A stretch of 64,000 nucleotides of DNA, taken from assembly GCF_001742145.1 (NCBI RefSeq), contig NZ_CP015749.1:620001-684000 (forward strand), in the 5' to 3' direction. The notes under the pieces were generated by a model. It was not told the DNA's origin, did no database searches, and saw only the letters and a list, made by a program, of their open reading frames with translations. Positions 27,691 through 36,790 of the stretch are shown here, one piece after another (the first letter of the stretch is position 1; each line of letters opens with the position of its first letter). Position numbers and translations under genes: made by a program. The stretch is from Pectobacterium parmentieri (lineage in GTDB: Bacteria > Pseudomonadota > Gammaproteobacteria > Enterobacterales > Enterobacteriaceae).

Positions 27691-28980
27691 ATGACTCGTC
27701 GCGCCATCGGGGTGAGTGAACGACCCCCCTTGTTACAAACCATCCCGTTGAGTTTCCAGCATCTATTCGCGATGTTTGGCGCTACCGTTCTGGTTCCCAT
27801 TCTGTTCAAGATCAACCCGGCGACCGTACTATTATTTAACGGCGTGGGTACGCTGCTTTATTTATTCATTTGTAAGGGAAAAATCCCAGCATATTTGGGG
27901 TCGAGTTTTGCGTTCATTTCCCCCGTTTTACTGCTATTGCCGCTGGGGTATGAAGTTGCGCTGGGTGGTTTCATTATGTGCGGCGTGTTGTTCTGTCTGG
28001 TGGCGCTGATTGTTCAGAAAGCGGGTACTGGCTGGCTGAATGTGCTGTTTCCGCCTGCGGCGATGGGGGCGATTGTCGCCGTTATCGGCCTTGAGCTGGC
28101 GGGTGTTGCGGCAGGAATGGCCGGACTGCTGCCTGCCGATGGCACATCTGTTGATTCCACTGCGGTAACGATTTCTCTGGCGACGCTGGCGATCACCATT
28201 TTGGGATCGGTGCTGTTTCGCGGTTTTCTGGCGATCATCCCGATTCTGATTGGGGTACTGGCTGGCTATGCGCTGTCGTTCGCGCTGGGTGTGGTGGATT
28301 TAACCCCGATTCGTGAAGCACACTGGTTCGCGATGCCGACATTCTATACGCCGCGCTTTGAATGGTTTGCCATTCTGACGATTCTGCCTGCGGCGCTGGT
28401 GGTGATTGCGGAACACGTTGGCCACCTGGTTGTGACGGCGAATATCGTGAAGAAAGATCTGATGCGTGAGCCGGGTCTGCATCGTTCCATGTTCGCCAAC
28501 GGCATTTCTACCGTGCTATCTGGTTTCTTCGGTTCTACGCCGAATACGACTTACGGCGAAAACATCGGCGTGCTAGCGATTACCAAAGTGTATAGCACCT
28601 GGGTTATCGGCGGTGCAGCAATCCTCGCGATTCTGCTTTCCTGCGTCGGTAAACTGGCGGCGGCGATTCAGGCTGTACCGGTTCCCGTCATGGGCGGCGT
28701 GTCGCTGTTGCTGTACGGCGTGATCGGTGCGTCCGGTATTCGTGTGCTGATTGAATCCAAAGTGGATTACAACAAAGCGCAAAACCTGATCCTGACTTCC
28801 GTGATTTTGATCATCGGTGTTAGCGGCGCGAAAGTACACTTAGGGTCGACCGAGCTGAAAGGCATGGCGCTGGCGACGGTTGTCGGCATCGGTATGAGTC
28901 TGGTGTTTAAGGTCATCAGCCTGTTCCGCAAAGAGGAAGAGATCCTCGATGCGCCGGAAGAGAATGACGTGCGTTCATAG
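27691..28980 (+). CDS. uraA: Uracil:proton symporter UraA
   Basis: Inner-membrane uracil permease of the NAT/NCS2 family. The ATG at 27691 (9 bp after AGAGG) gives 429 residues, the same as E. coli, starting TRRAIGVSERPPLLQ. Fourteen hydrophobic segments are visible. The uracil- and proton-binding motifs AEHVGHLVVTANIV and GSTPNTTYGENIGV carry the key glutamates. It follows upp and precedes hda, as in E. coli. A 9-bp stem (CCTGTTGAG/CTCAACAGG, 28994-29028) lies after the stop but has no T run. Confidence 0.96.
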   Translation: MTRRAIGVSERPPLLQTIPLSFQHLFAMFGATVLVPILFKINPATVLLFNGVGTLLYLFICKGKIPAYLGSSFAFISPVLLLLPLGYEVALGGFIMCGVLFCLVALIVQKAGTGWLNVLFPPAAMGAIVAVIGLELAGVAAGMAGLLPADGTSVDSTAVTISLATLAITILGSVLFRGFLAIIPILIGVLAGYALSFALGVVDLTPIREAHWFAMPTFYTPRFEWFAILTILPAALVVIAEHVGHLVVTANIVKKDLMREPGLHRSMFANGISTVLSGFFGSTPNTTYGENIGVLAITKVYSTWVIGGAAILAILLSCVGKLAAAIQAVPVPVMGGVSLLLYGVIGASGIRVLIESKVDYNKAQNLILTSVILIIGVSGAKVHLGSTELKGMALATVVGIGMSLVFKVISLFRKEEEILDAPEENDVRS

Positions 28981-29085
28981 CCGCGTTATTCCTCCTGTTG
29001 AGGCTGCGTATATCGCGGTCTCAACAGGGACAGGTTTCTGTGGTAAACTCGATCCGATTTCCCGCCCGTTTTGCTTGAGGTGATT

Positions 29086-29787
29086 CTGAACACGCCGGCA
29101 CAGCTTTCATTGCCACTCTACTTACCCGATGACGAAACATTTGCCAGTTTCTATCCGGGTGAAAATGCGTCTCTTCTTGCCGCTGTCAACAATGCGTTGT
29201 ATCAAGAGCATGGTAGCTATATCTATTTCTGGTCACGCGAAGGTGGCGGGCGCAGCCATTTGCTACATGCTGCCTGCGCCGAACTGTCGCGTCAGGAACG
29301 CGCGGTGGGCTATGTGCCGCTGGATAAACGCGCCTACTTTGTGCCGGGCGTGCTGGAAGGCATGGAGCAACTGGCGCTGGTCTGTATCGACAACATCGAA
29401 TCTATTGCAGGCGATGAAGAATGGGAAATGGCGGTGTTTAATCTGTATAACCGCATTCAGGAAACGGGACGTGCGCGGCTGTTGATTACCGGCGATCGTC
29501 CGCCGCGTCAGTTGAATTTACGTCTGCCCGATCTGGCTTCTCGCCTCGACTGGGGACAAATCTACAAGCTACAACCGTTGTCGGATGATGAGAAAGGGGA
29601 AGCGCTACAGTTACGTGCCAGACTGCGCGGGTTCGAATTGCCGGAAGACGTGAGTCGTTTTCTGCTTAAGCGTTTAGATCGAGAAATGCGCACGTTATTT
29701 ATGACGCTCGATCAGCTTGACCACGCTTCCATCACCGCACAGCGCAAGCTGACCATTCCCTTTGTGAAAGAGATCCTCGGGCTGTAG
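29086..29787 (+). CDS. hda: DnaA regulatory inactivator Hda (CTG start)
   Basis: AAA+ protein that, bound to the DNA-loaded beta clamp, stimulates hydrolysis of ATP on DnaA and so prevents over-initiation. The clamp-binding motif QLSLPL lies at residues 5-10. Then follow a degenerate Walker A ([10 protein letters not shown]), LVCIDNIE (Walker B), [21 protein letters not shown] (sensor 1 and box VII) and [12 protein letters not shown] (sensor 2). No ATG fits; a CTG at 29086, 5 bp after GAGG, yields 233 residues starting [16 protein letters not shown], exactly as in E. coli, where I recall a CTG start. An upstream TTG at 29071 is the alternative. Confidence 0.93.
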   Translation: MNTPAQLSLPLYLPDDETFASFYPGENASLLAAVNNALYQEHGSYIYFWSREGGGRSHLLHAACAELSRQERAVGYVPLDKRAYFVPGVLEGMEQLALVCIDNIESIAGDEEWEMAVFNLYNRIQETGRARLLITGDRPPRQLNLRLPDLASRLDWGQIYKLQPLSDDEKGEALQLRARLRGFELPEDVSRFLLKRLDREMRTLFMTLDQLDHASITAQRKLTIPFVKEILGL

Positions 29788-29851
29788 CGGGAGATCGCTC
29801 GTTGACGATCGTCGCTGAGGATTGCCGACGACTATCGTTCACAACCATTGT

Positions 29852-30229
29852 TCACAACGACAGAATTTCCAACACCTGCTCCGGCGGGCGGCCAATACGT
29901 GCCTGGCCCTGTGCCACGACGATAGGACGCTCGATGAGTTTCGGGTTATCGATCATCGCCTGAATAAGTTGCGCTTCCGTCAGCGCAGCGTCCGATAGCC
30001 CCAACTGCTGATAACTCTCTTCGTTGGTTCTCATCAACTCGCGTGCGCTGCTAAAGCCCAACTGCTGGATAAGCTGAGCCAGCGTTGCGGCATCGGGCGG
30101 CGTGTCGAGATAGAGCACGACGTCAGGGGCAATCTTGTGCTCTTGCAGTAGCGCCAGCGTTTCACGGCTTTTTGAGCAGCGCGGGTTGTGGTAAATCGTC
30201 ACGGATGCTTTGGTTGAAAGCAGTGTCAT
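29852..30229 (-). CDS. yfgD: ArsC-family reductase YfgD
   Basis: A 125-residue ArsC-family protein. The N-terminal YHNPRCSKSRETL motif carries the nucleophilic Cys seen in glutathione/glutaredoxin-type arsenate reductases, and the late Arg region KLIERPIVVAQGQARIGRPPE matches the family. Arsenate reduction by this particular paralogue is not certain, as no arsenic genes are near. The second ATG, 7 bp after AAGGAG, is preferred over the first, which is only one base from it. It lies just downstream of bepA on the same strand and converges on hda. Confidence 0.9.
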   Translation of the reverse strand: MTLLSTKASVTIYHNPRCSKSRETLALLQEHKIAPDVVLYLDTPPDAATLAQLIQQLGFSSARELMRTNEESYQQLGLSDAALTEAQLIQAMIDNPKLIERPIVVAQGQARIGRPPEQVLEILSL

Positions 30230-30243
30230 TGTCATGCTCCTTA

Positions 30244-31707
30244 TCAGGATTTCTGGTACTGGCGGAAACGCTGTTGTAACTGGCGGAACTGGTCAATGCG
30301 GGCGTCGTAGCGTGCCTGCTCCAGGCTGCCCAATTTGACCAATGAACTCGCGTTGCTCAGTAACCGAATAGATTGATCGAGTTGGCCATTAAGCGCCAGA
30401 CTCTCTGCGCGTGCGGCCAGTTCTTCTGCGCGCTGCCCTTGGGCTGCTGCGGCTTGCGCTAATAGATCCCAGCCGTTCGGATCGTCAGGGTGCGCATAGG
30501 TGTAGCGATACAGTATTTTTCCAGCGGCAGCAGGCTGTTTCCCTTCCACATAAGCATTGGCCAGATTAAGCTGAAGTACTGGATTAGCCTGCATTCCGGA
30601 CACATTTTGTAAACGGGCGATCGCCTGCGTGGCGCGGTTTTGTCCCAGATCGATATCGGTCATCATATCCAGAAACCACGGATTGTCAGGTGTGCTGCTT
30701 AGCAGCGGTTGCAGCACATTACGCGCTTCATCGTACTTCTTGGCCTGATACAACTGAATCGCACGGCCATACTTCGCAGCCAACTGCTCCCGCACGTTAC
30801 CTTTTTCCCACTGTACTAATAGATCGTCGTTCAGCGGACGATCCGGTGCACCATACATACCAAAAGTACGCATTTTGGCGAACAGGAAATCCTGAGAGGA
30901 CTGCACCGGCGTTGAGCGCATCTGGTTGGCGCGGTTGCGGGCGTCAGACAGGCGGCTTTCTGGCAATGGGTGAGTTAGTAGCATTTCTGGTGGCCTGGAG
31001 GCATAGCGCGATTGATCAGCCAGCTTTTGCAGGAAATTCGGCATAGCTTGCGGATCAAAACCTGCCCGCTGCAACACCTGGATCCCGATGCGGTCTGCCT
31101 CTTGTTCATTCGACTGGGTGAACGTAATCATCCCTTGTTGTGCACCTGCCAACGTGCCGCTGAGCGCTGCCATTCCTAACTGTGGATTAGCCATCGCCAG
31201 CAGGATAGAACCGAGTGCGCCGACCCAGGTGAGTGGGGCGCTGCGCTGCTGAGATTCCATGCTACGTGCGAGATGGCGCTGGGTGACGTGAGAGATTTCA
31301 TGCGCCAGTACGGAGGCCAACTCGCTCTCGCTATCGGCATAGCGGAACAGGGCGGAATGCAGGACTACGTTGCCGCCGAAGAAGGCGAAGGCGTTGATAT
31401 CGTCATTACGGATCAGATAAAAATGGAACGGTGTGCGCACCGAATCGGCCTGTTTGACCAATCGGTTACCGAGCTGGTTAATGTAATTAGACAGCAGGGG
31501 ATCGTTGATAAGCGGCGCGCCCGCCCGCAGTTGGCGGACGTAAAAATCGCCCATAGCCAATTCCTGATTGATACTGAGCGTACCGCCTGCGGTGGTGCCG
31601 ATATCCGGCAGCCGATCTAGCGTGTCGGCCTGAGCAGGAAGCTGGCTGCCAGCCAATAATGCTCCGAGCAGGACGGACATGAGCGTTTTTCTTAACCGAA
31701 TAGACAT
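30244..31707 (-). CDS. bepA: Beta-barrel assembly-enhancing protease BepA
   Basis: Periplasmic M48 metalloprotease and chaperone that helps LptD and other outer-membrane proteins fold or degrades stalled ones. The ATG at MSIRLRK gives 487 residues, the E. coli length. A signal peptide ends in SQLPAQA. The zinc motif [10 protein letters not shown] with the third ligand in NEQEADRIG is followed by a C-terminal TPR-rich half ([43 protein letters not shown]). It is followed by yfgD with 14 bp between. The longer frame to a TTG at 31728 lacks support. Confidence 0.95.
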   Translation of the reverse strand: MSIRLRKTLMSVLLGALLAGSQLPAQADTLDRLPDIGTTAGGTLSINQELAMGDFYVRQLRAGAPLINDPLLSNYINQLGNRLVKQADSVRTPFHFYLIRNDDINAFAFFGGNVVLHSALFRYADSESELASVLAHEISHVTQRHLARSMESQQRSAPLTWVGALGSILLAMANPQLGMAALSGTLAGAQQGMITFTQSNEQEADRIGIQVLQRAGFDPQAMPNFLQKLADQSRYASRPPEMLLTHPLPESRLSDARNRANQMRSTPVQSSQDFLFAKMRTFGMYGAPDRPLNDDLLVQWEKGNVREQLAAKYGRAIQLYQAKKYDEARNVLQPLLSSTPDNPWFLDMMTDIDLGQNRATQAIARLQNVSGMQANPVLQLNLANAYVEGKQPAAAGKILYRYTYAHPDDPNGWDLLAQAAAAQGQRAEELAARAESLALNGQLDQSIRLLSNASSLVKLGSLEQARYDARIDQFRQLQQRFRQYQKS

Positions 31708-31830
31708 AACGGAAGATAACCTTATCAACAGCTAACGTGAAATCATTCTGCCGACTATCTTAGCCAGCGATGGCAGACAAAGAAATGCCCCAGCGGGAAA
31801 AACGTGGTGAAGAGAGAGAACGGTGGGAAA

Positions 31831-31854
31831 ACCGGCATCAATCACGATGCCGGT
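31831..31854 (-). terminator. Probable terminator after bcp
   Basis: Stem ACCGGCATC/GATGCCGGT with loop AATCAC, 22 bp past the bcp stop, followed on the minus strand by a short TTTT run. Confidence 0.6.
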
Positions 31855-31876
31855 GGAAAGTCTGAAAAACGACGAA

Positions 31877-32344
31877 TCAGGCGCTTTTCAGATAATCGAG
31901 AACGATGTCGTGGTGGTTGCTGGTTTTGAAGTCGTCAAAAACCTTCTCTACCTTGCCGTTTTCATCGATTAGGAAGCTGATGCGATGAATACCGTCATAG
32001 GTTTTCCCCATGAACGTTTTTTCTCCCCAAACGCCAAACCCTTCTGAAACTTGATGATCTTCATCAGAAAGCAGGGTGAAATTTAAGACTTCTTTCTCGG
32101 CGAAGCGGGACAATTTTTCTGATTTGTCCGTGCTAATACCAAGAACTTCAACGCCATGTTTTTTCAAATCATCCATGTTATCGCGCAGGCCACAAGCCTG
32201 AACGGTGCATCCTGGCGTCATCGCTTTAGGGTAGAAATACACCAACACTTTCTGTCCCTGGAAGTCGGTTAAATTTACTTGTTCGCCATCCTGGTCGGGC
32301 AAGCTAAATTTCGGTGCAATATCACCGGCTTTCAGTGTGTTCAT
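31877..32344 (-). CDS. bcp: Thiol peroxidase Bcp
   Basis: Peroxiredoxin of the PrxQ/Bcp group that reduces hydroperoxides using thioredoxin. The peroxidatic and resolving cysteines stand at residues 46 and 51 in TPGCTVQAC, five apart, as in atypical 2-Cys enzymes. The third Cys of E. coli Bcp (QVCEQFG) is a Ser here, consistent with its non-essential role. The start is the ATG of MNTLKAGDIAPKFSLPDQDG; a GTG one codon earlier is ignored. It is downstream of gcvR on the same strand. Confidence 0.96.
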   Translation of the reverse strand: MNTLKAGDIAPKFSLPDQDGEQVNLTDFQGQKVLVYFYPKAMTPGCTVQACGLRDNMDDLKKHGVEVLGISTDKSEKLSRFAEKEVLNFTLLSDEDHQVSEGFGVWGEKTFMGKTYDGIHRISFLIDENGKVEKVFDDFKTSNHHDIVLDYLKSA

Positions 32345-32406
32345 CACGACTCTCCGTCTTGTTTCTCTTCATGCTGTGGATATACCCATAATTTTTCAGC
32401 GTTATG

Positions 32407-32958
32407 CTATCGGGCATAGTTAACGACGCTAATACTGCCTTGTGCGTGCAATTCTGTACATAGCTGATGAAAGGCTGGTTCAATAATTGAGCTATCAAGC
32501 GTTGCAGAACTGTGCGCGGCAATCTGAATATACAACTGTGGCGGTTTTTCACCCTCTGCGGGCTGCGTTTTTGAAACTAATTCAGCAATATTTAACTGGT
32601 GAGAATCGAACAAATCAGTGAAACGTTCAATGATGTGAGGAGAATCGGCGACGTCAACCTTCACCCAAACGGTGGAAGGCGTTGGTTGGCTGGCCTGTGA
32701 CTCTGTCCGCTTCATCACAATCAGCAAATCCATCTCCGCGCCTTTCAGCGGCAGGGTAGATTCAATCAGCGTTATGGCGTTCCAGCTACCGGACAGCAGC
32801 ATAATAAACGTGAACTCTTTGCCCAGCATGGCAAGACGGCTATCTTCGATATTGCAGCCACAGCTACTGACGTGGCGGGTAATCGCGTTGACAATACCGG
32901 GGCGATCAACCCCCAGCGCGGTAATAACCAGATAGTGTTCTTGTGAACTTGGCAACAT
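32407..32958 (-). CDS. gcvR: Glycine cleavage system repressor GcvR
   Basis: Protein with two ACT domains that binds GcvA when glycine is absent and blocks gcvTHP activation. ACT signatures are HYLVITALGVDRPGIVNAITRHVSSCGCNIEDSRLAM-type in the first half (key residues G, D, R, P, G) and DSPHIIERFTDLFDSHQLNIAELVSK-type in the second. The 183 residues are slightly shorter than E. coli. Two ATGs are adjacent; I use the second, 7 bp after AGGA. The frame extends further upstream into a repeat region but without family support. It is divergent from dapA. Confidence 0.93.
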   Translation of the reverse strand: MLPSSQEHYLVITALGVDRPGIVNAITRHVSSCGCNIEDSRLAMLGKEFTFIMLLSGSWNAITLIESTLPLKGAEMDLLIVMKRTESQASQPTPSTVWVKVDVADSPHIIERFTDLFDSHQLNIAELVSKTQPAEGEKPPQLYIQIAAHSSATLDSSIIEPAFHQLCTELHAQGSISVVNYAR

Positions 32959-33000
32959 CATGCTTCCTGTCTTTTTTCCCATTAACACATGGTAAACATA

Positions 33001-33170
33001 AAAAATTGCCTGGAGCAATTTTTAACGCCGCTCGCGGCGGCCCGAAGGGTGGCGGGCAGGGATAGCCCGCCATAAAAAACTGGAGCAATTTTTAACGCCG
33101 CTCGCGGCGGCCCGAAGGGTGGCTGGCAGGGATAGCCCGCCGTAAAAAACCTGGAGCCATTTTTAGCTCG
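33001..33170. repeat. Tandem stem-loop repeats between gcvR and dapA
   Basis: Two nearly identical 70-bp units start at 33011 and 33081 with TGGAGCAATTTTTAACGCCG, and a third, partial copy starts at 33152 (TGGAGCCATTTTTAG). Each contains GC-rich inverted repeats (GCCGCTCGCGGC; CGGGCAGGGATAGCCCG). Units of the same family lie at 3991-4072 and, inverted, at 26751-26822. The gcvR-dapA gap otherwise shows only the dapA ribosome site. Confidence 0.88.
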
Positions 33171-33330
33171 ATTTACGCGGTCTATTTTCCCAAAACGTTA
33201 GAAGCATTTTTAATTTCGTTTACTGCGTCATAAAAAAACCTGCGTCAGGCACCTACAACGCCCTTGTCCGCTTGCTTTTGCATAGAGGTCAAAAGTACCA
33301 TGAAGCACTTGTTTGTGGAGGGGATGGCCA

Positions 33331-34209
33331 ATGTTTACGGGAAGTATTGTTGCGCTGGTTACGCCGATGGACGCCAAAGGCGCTGTCGATCGGGCGAGCT
33401 TGAAGAAACTGATTGATTATCATGTCGCTAGCGGTACATCGGCGATTGTCTCTGTCGGCACGACGGGCGAATCCGCCACGCTGAGCCATGACGAACATGG
33501 CGATGTCGTGTTGCTGACGCTGGAGCTGAGTGACGGGCGTATTCCCGTTATCGCTGGAACCGGCGCGAATGCGACTGCTGAAGGCGTTTCACTGACTAAA
33601 CGGTTTCATGGTACGGGCGTTGTTGGCTGCCTGACGGTGACACCGTATTACAATAAACCGACGCAGGAAGGACTATTCCAGCACTTCAAAGCGATCGCCG
33701 AACATACCGATTTGCCACAAATCCTGTATAACGTACCTTCTCGTACTGGTTGCGATATGCTGCCAGAAACGGTTGCCCGTTTGTCTGAAGTGAAAAATAT
33801 TGTCGCAATCAAAGAAGCGACGGGGAACTTAAGTCGGGTAAGTCAGATCCAAGAGCTGGTTAGTGAAGATTTCATTTTGCTGAGCGGCGATGACGCTAGC
33901 GGGTTAGACTTTATGCAACTCGGCGGTAAAGGGGTGATTTCCGTAACGGCGAACATTGCTGCGCGTGAAATGGCAGAACTTTGCAAGCTGGCGGCGCAGG
34001 GCAATTTTGCTGAAGCGCGTCGTTTGAATCAGCGCCTGATGCCACTGCATCAGAAATTATTTGTTGAACCCAATCCTATTCCGGTGAAGTGGGCCTGTAA
34101 GGAATTGGGACTCATAGCGACCGATACGCTGCGCCTGCCGATGACACCGTTGACCGATTCCGGCCGTGCGGTGATGGGGCAGGCACTTAAGCAAGCGGGT
34201 TTGCTGTAA
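33331..34209 (+). CDS. dapA: 4-Hydroxy-tetrahydrodipicolinate synthase DapA
   Basis: Condenses pyruvate with aspartate semialdehyde, the first step of the diaminopimelate/lysine branch; feedback-inhibited by lysine. The 292 residues equal the E. coli length. The Schiff-base lysine (about residue 161) is in VAIKEATGN, the pyruvate-binding Thr-Thr in GTTGES and the Tyr in [10 protein letters not shown]. The ATG lies 8 bp after the GGAGGGG run; six upstream codons in the open frame are not used. It is followed by bamC after 16 bp, the conserved dapA-bamC order. Confidence 0.97.
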   Translation: MFTGSIVALVTPMDAKGAVDRASLKKLIDYHVASGTSAIVSVGTTGESATLSHDEHGDVVLLTLELSDGRIPVIAGTGANATAEGVSLTKRFHGTGVVGCLTVTPYYNKPTQEGLFQHFKAIAEHTDLPQILYNVPSRTGCDMLPETVARLSEVKNIVAIKEATGNLSRVSQIQELVSEDFILLSGDDASGLDFMQLGGKGVISVTANIAAREMAELCKLAAQGNFAEARRLNQRLMPLHQKLFVEPNPIPVKWACKELGLIATDTLRLPMTPLTDSGRAVMGQALKQAGLL

Positions 34210-34225
34210 TCGTTAGGGAGATTTA

Positions 34226-35263
34226 ATGCGTTATTCATTACAAAAGTCGATGGTGGCAAAAGTCGTTGGCCTATCACTCGTGATGTTGCTTGCGGCTTGT
34301 TCCAGCGATCAGCGCTATAAGCGTCAGGTCAGTGGTGATGAATCCTATCTGAAAGCGCCTGAGCATCACGCGCTGAATACGCCTGCCGGGATGATTTTAC
34401 CGCTGCAGAATGGGGCTTATGAGATACCACCGGTTACCCTGAATGGCGCGGTCGGCAAGGCACTGGATATTCGTCCTCCTGTGCAGCCATTGGCTTTGTT
34501 GAATGGTTCGCGTACCCAGGTCTCAGGGGATACGGCAACGCTGCTGTTAGAAAACAGCGCGCAAAACAGCCAACTCTGGTCTCAGGTTATCCGCGTGCTG
34601 CAAGATAAAGCGTTCACCATCGCCAGCCGTCAGGATGCCAGCCAAACGCTGACGACTGACTGGATCACATGGCCGCGAGAAGATGAAGACGTACCGTATC
34701 AGGGGCGTTATCAGATTTCCGTACAGCAGCAGGGCTATCAAGTTGCTTTAATCGTGAAACTGCTGGGATTACAGTTGAACGGCCAACCGGTGACGGCGGG
34801 CGATCAGGCTCAGCGCTACGCTAGTCTGATGCTGAATGCTCTCGCTAATGGTCTGGACTCTCAGGCAACCGCACGCGAAAATGCGCTGGCAAACCGCACC
34901 ATTGGTTCTCTAGATGTGCAGAGCGGCGCGGATGACACAGGCCTGCCACTGCTGGTTGTGCGCGGCTCGTACACGGTAGTGTGGGATCGTCTGCCTGTCG
35001 CGTTGGACAAAATCGGTATGAAGGTGAACGATCGCAGCCGTCCGCAAGGCTCTGTCTCTGTCACGTATCGTGCACCAAGTGGCGGAACCTGGGATGACTT
35101 AGGCGCGAAAAACCCTGAACTGCCTAACGGCGATTACAAATTGCAGGTCGGCGATTTAGATAACCGCAGCAGTCTGCAATTTATCGATTCCAAAGGGCAT
35201 ACGCTAACCCAGTCTCAGAACGATGCGCTGGTGGCCGTATTCCAGGCGGCGTTCGGTAAATAA
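34226..35263 (+). CDS. bamC: Outer-membrane assembly lipoprotein BamC
   Basis: Lipoprotein of the BAM complex. The lipobox LLAACSS gives the lipid-modified Cys near residue 25, followed by the long unstructured N-terminal segment ([17 protein letters not shown]) that contacts BamD, then two helix-grip domains. The C-terminal end [17 protein letters not shown] and [14 protein letters not shown] matches E. coli nearly exactly. Length 345 against 344. It is co-directional with dapA and purC. Confidence 0.96.
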   Translation: MRYSLQKSMVAKVVGLSLVMLLAACSSDQRYKRQVSGDESYLKAPEHHALNTPAGMILPLQNGAYEIPPVTLNGAVGKALDIRPPVQPLALLNGSRTQVSGDTATLLLENSAQNSQLWSQVIRVLQDKAFTIASRQDASQTLTTDWITWPREDEDVPYQGRYQISVQQQGYQVALIVKLLGLQLNGQPVTAGDQAQRYASLMLNALANGLDSQATARENALANRTIGSLDVQSGADDTGLPLLVVRGSYTVVWDRLPVALDKIGMKVNDRSRPQGSVSVTYRAPSGGTWDDLGAKNPELPNGDYKLQVGDLDNRSSLQFIDSKGHTLTQSQNDALVAVFQAAFGK

Positions 35264-35273
35264 CACATAAACC

Positions 35274-35296
35274 AAGGGTCGGATTATCCGGCCCTT
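35274..35296 (+). terminator. Hairpin after bamC
   Basis: Stem AAGGGTCGGA/TCCGGCCCTT with a 3-base loop and one wobble pair, 11 bp past the bamC stop, followed by a weak T-rich tract. Probably a terminator. Confidence 0.6.
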
Positions 35297-35334
35297 CTTC
35301 ATTCAACCTCTCTACCCGAATTGGCGGGCGTTGT

Positions 35335-35350
35335 TGGCAACCGTTCGGGG
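35335..35350 (+). promoter_or_regulatory. Weak PurR-box candidate upstream of purC
   Basis: TGGCAACCGTTCGGGG keeps the central GCAA-CGTT of the PurR palindrome but differs at three of the inner twelve positions. The position, 56 bp before purC, a known PurR target in E. coli, is the main support. Confidence 0.4.
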
Positions 35351-35405
35351 AAGCGTTAAATATACGGGTCGTATTTTTGACCCTCACTGTGTGGAGTAAT
35401 TAAAG

Positions 35406-36119
35406 ATGCAAAAGCTAGCTGAGCTGTATCGTGGAAAGGCGAAAACTGTCTACACCACCGAAGATCCCGATCTACTGGTGCTGGAGTTCCGCAATGATAC
35501 ATCAGCAGGAGACGGTGCGCGCATTGAGCAGTTTGACCGTAAAGGAATGGTAAATAACAAGTTCAACCATTTCATCATGAGCAAACTGGAAGAAGCCGGA
35601 ATCCCAACACAAATGGTGAGCCTGCTATCTGACAATGAAGTGCTGGTGAAAAAGCTGGAGATGGTGCCAGTCGAGTGTGTCGTGCGCAACCGTGCGGCAG
35701 GGTCGCTGGTAAAACGTCTGGGCATTGAAGAAGGCATTGCGCTGAATCCGCCGTTATTCGATTTGTTCCTGAAAAACGATGCGATGCATGACCCAATGGT
35801 GAACGAATCTTACTGCAAGACGTTTGGCTGGGTTAGCGAAGAGAATCTGGCTCGCATGAAAGAGCTGAGTTACAAGGCGAACGATGTGCTGAGCAAACTG
35901 TTTGGCGACGCCGGGCTGATTCTGGTCGATTTCAAACTGGAGTTTGGTCTGTTCAAGGGTGAAGTCGTACTGGGTGATGAGTTTTCACCAGACGGTAGCC
36001 GTCTGTGGGATAAAGAAACGCTGAACAAAATGGATAAAGACCGTTTCCGTCAAAGCCTCGGTGGTTTGATTGAAGCGTATGAAGAAGTTGCGCACCGTAT
36101 CGGCGTAAAATTAGACTAA
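35406..36119 (+). CDS. purC: SAICAR synthase PurC
   Basis: ATP-dependent ligation of aspartate to CAIR, the eighth step of purine synthesis. The 237 residues equal E. coli PurC. Conserved blocks are [43 protein letters not shown]-type LFDLFLKND and the ATP site LVDFKLEFG followed by [11 protein letters not shown]. The start ATG lies about 9 bp after GGAG. A hairpin 18 bp past its stop probably ends the transcript. Confidence 0.97.
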   Translation: MQKLAELYRGKAKTVYTTEDPDLLVLEFRNDTSAGDGARIEQFDRKGMVNNKFNHFIMSKLEEAGIPTQMVSLLSDNEVLVKKLEMVPVECVVRNRAAGSLVKRLGIEEGIALNPPLFDLFLKNDAMHDPMVNESYCKTFGWVSEENLARMKELSYKANDVLSKLFGDAGLILVDFKLEFGLFKGEVVLGDEFSPDGSRLWDKETLNKMDKDRFRQSLGGLIEAYEEVAHRIGVKLD

Positions 36120-36136
36120 CTGCGCAATCGTTTACG

Positions 36137-36179
36137 TTCAGGCCGTCAGTCGGCGATAGGCTGGCGACCTGAATGTTTT
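36137..36179 (+). terminator. Probable terminator after purC
   Basis: Imperfect 13-bp stem TTCAGGCCGTCAG/CTGGCGACCTGAA with an 11-base loop and TGTTTT after it. Confidence 0.6.
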
Positions 36180-36320
36180 AACGATTCTTATCTCGAAAAG
36201 CCGCCTCTCTATTCTCGTCTTTGCCCGAATGATTTGCTGACCTGCCCCTCACTCCGTTTAATGCTATCATCACGGTTTGCTTAACGCGCCACCTTGACTA
36301 CTTTCGACAGACTCGCATCC

Positions 36321-36773
36321 ATGGCTTACTTCGATCCAACATTGTTAATTCTGCTCGTTCTGGCGGGGCTGGGCATTATCAGCCACAACATGACCGTCAC
36401 GCTGGCAATTCTGGTTCTGCTGGCAATACGCATCACCCCCTTAAATAGTTATTTCCCGTGGGTGGAAAAATACGGTTTAAGTATCGGTATTGTGGTGCTG
36501 ACGATTGGCGTAATGGCACCGATTGCCAGCGGAAAAATTACCGCCAGTGAAGTGATGCATTCCTTCCTGCACTGGAAATCCCTGCTGGCGATCCTGATTG
36601 GCGTTGTTGTGTCCTGGCTTGGCGGACGCGGCGTGTCGTTGATGAGTAGCCAACCCTCCGTTGTGGCGGGGTTGCTGGTGGGAACAGTCATGGGCGTGGC
36701 ATTGTTTCGCGGTGTTCCCGTTGGGCCATTGATCGCCGCAGGACTGCTTTCTCTGTTAATCGGCAAGACCTGA
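36321..36773 (+). CDS. DUF441 (UPF0756) membrane protein, YeaL-like
   Basis: A 150-residue inner-membrane protein with four hydrophobic segments. It matches E. coli YeaL in blocks such as [47 protein letters not shown] and [23 protein letters not shown]. The function of this family is unknown. I use the ATG of MAYFDPTLL; a TTG nine codons upstream has no ribosome site. Its position between purC and tmcA differs from E. coli, where yeaL is elsewhere. Confidence 0.88.
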   Translation: MAYFDPTLLILLVLAGLGIISHNMTVTLAILVLLAIRITPLNSYFPWVEKYGLSIGIVVLTIGVMAPIASGKITASEVMHSFLHWKSLLAILIGVVVSWLGGRGVSLMSSQPSVVAGLLVGTVMGVALFRGVPVGPLIAAGLLSLLIGKT

Positions 36774-36790
36774 CTGATCCGGCGCGTGTG

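Noticed and set aside
32959..33018. Longer GcvR N-terminus
   Set aside because: The extra 20 codons run toward the tandem repeats and have no counterpart in the family; the ribosome site fits the downstream ATG.
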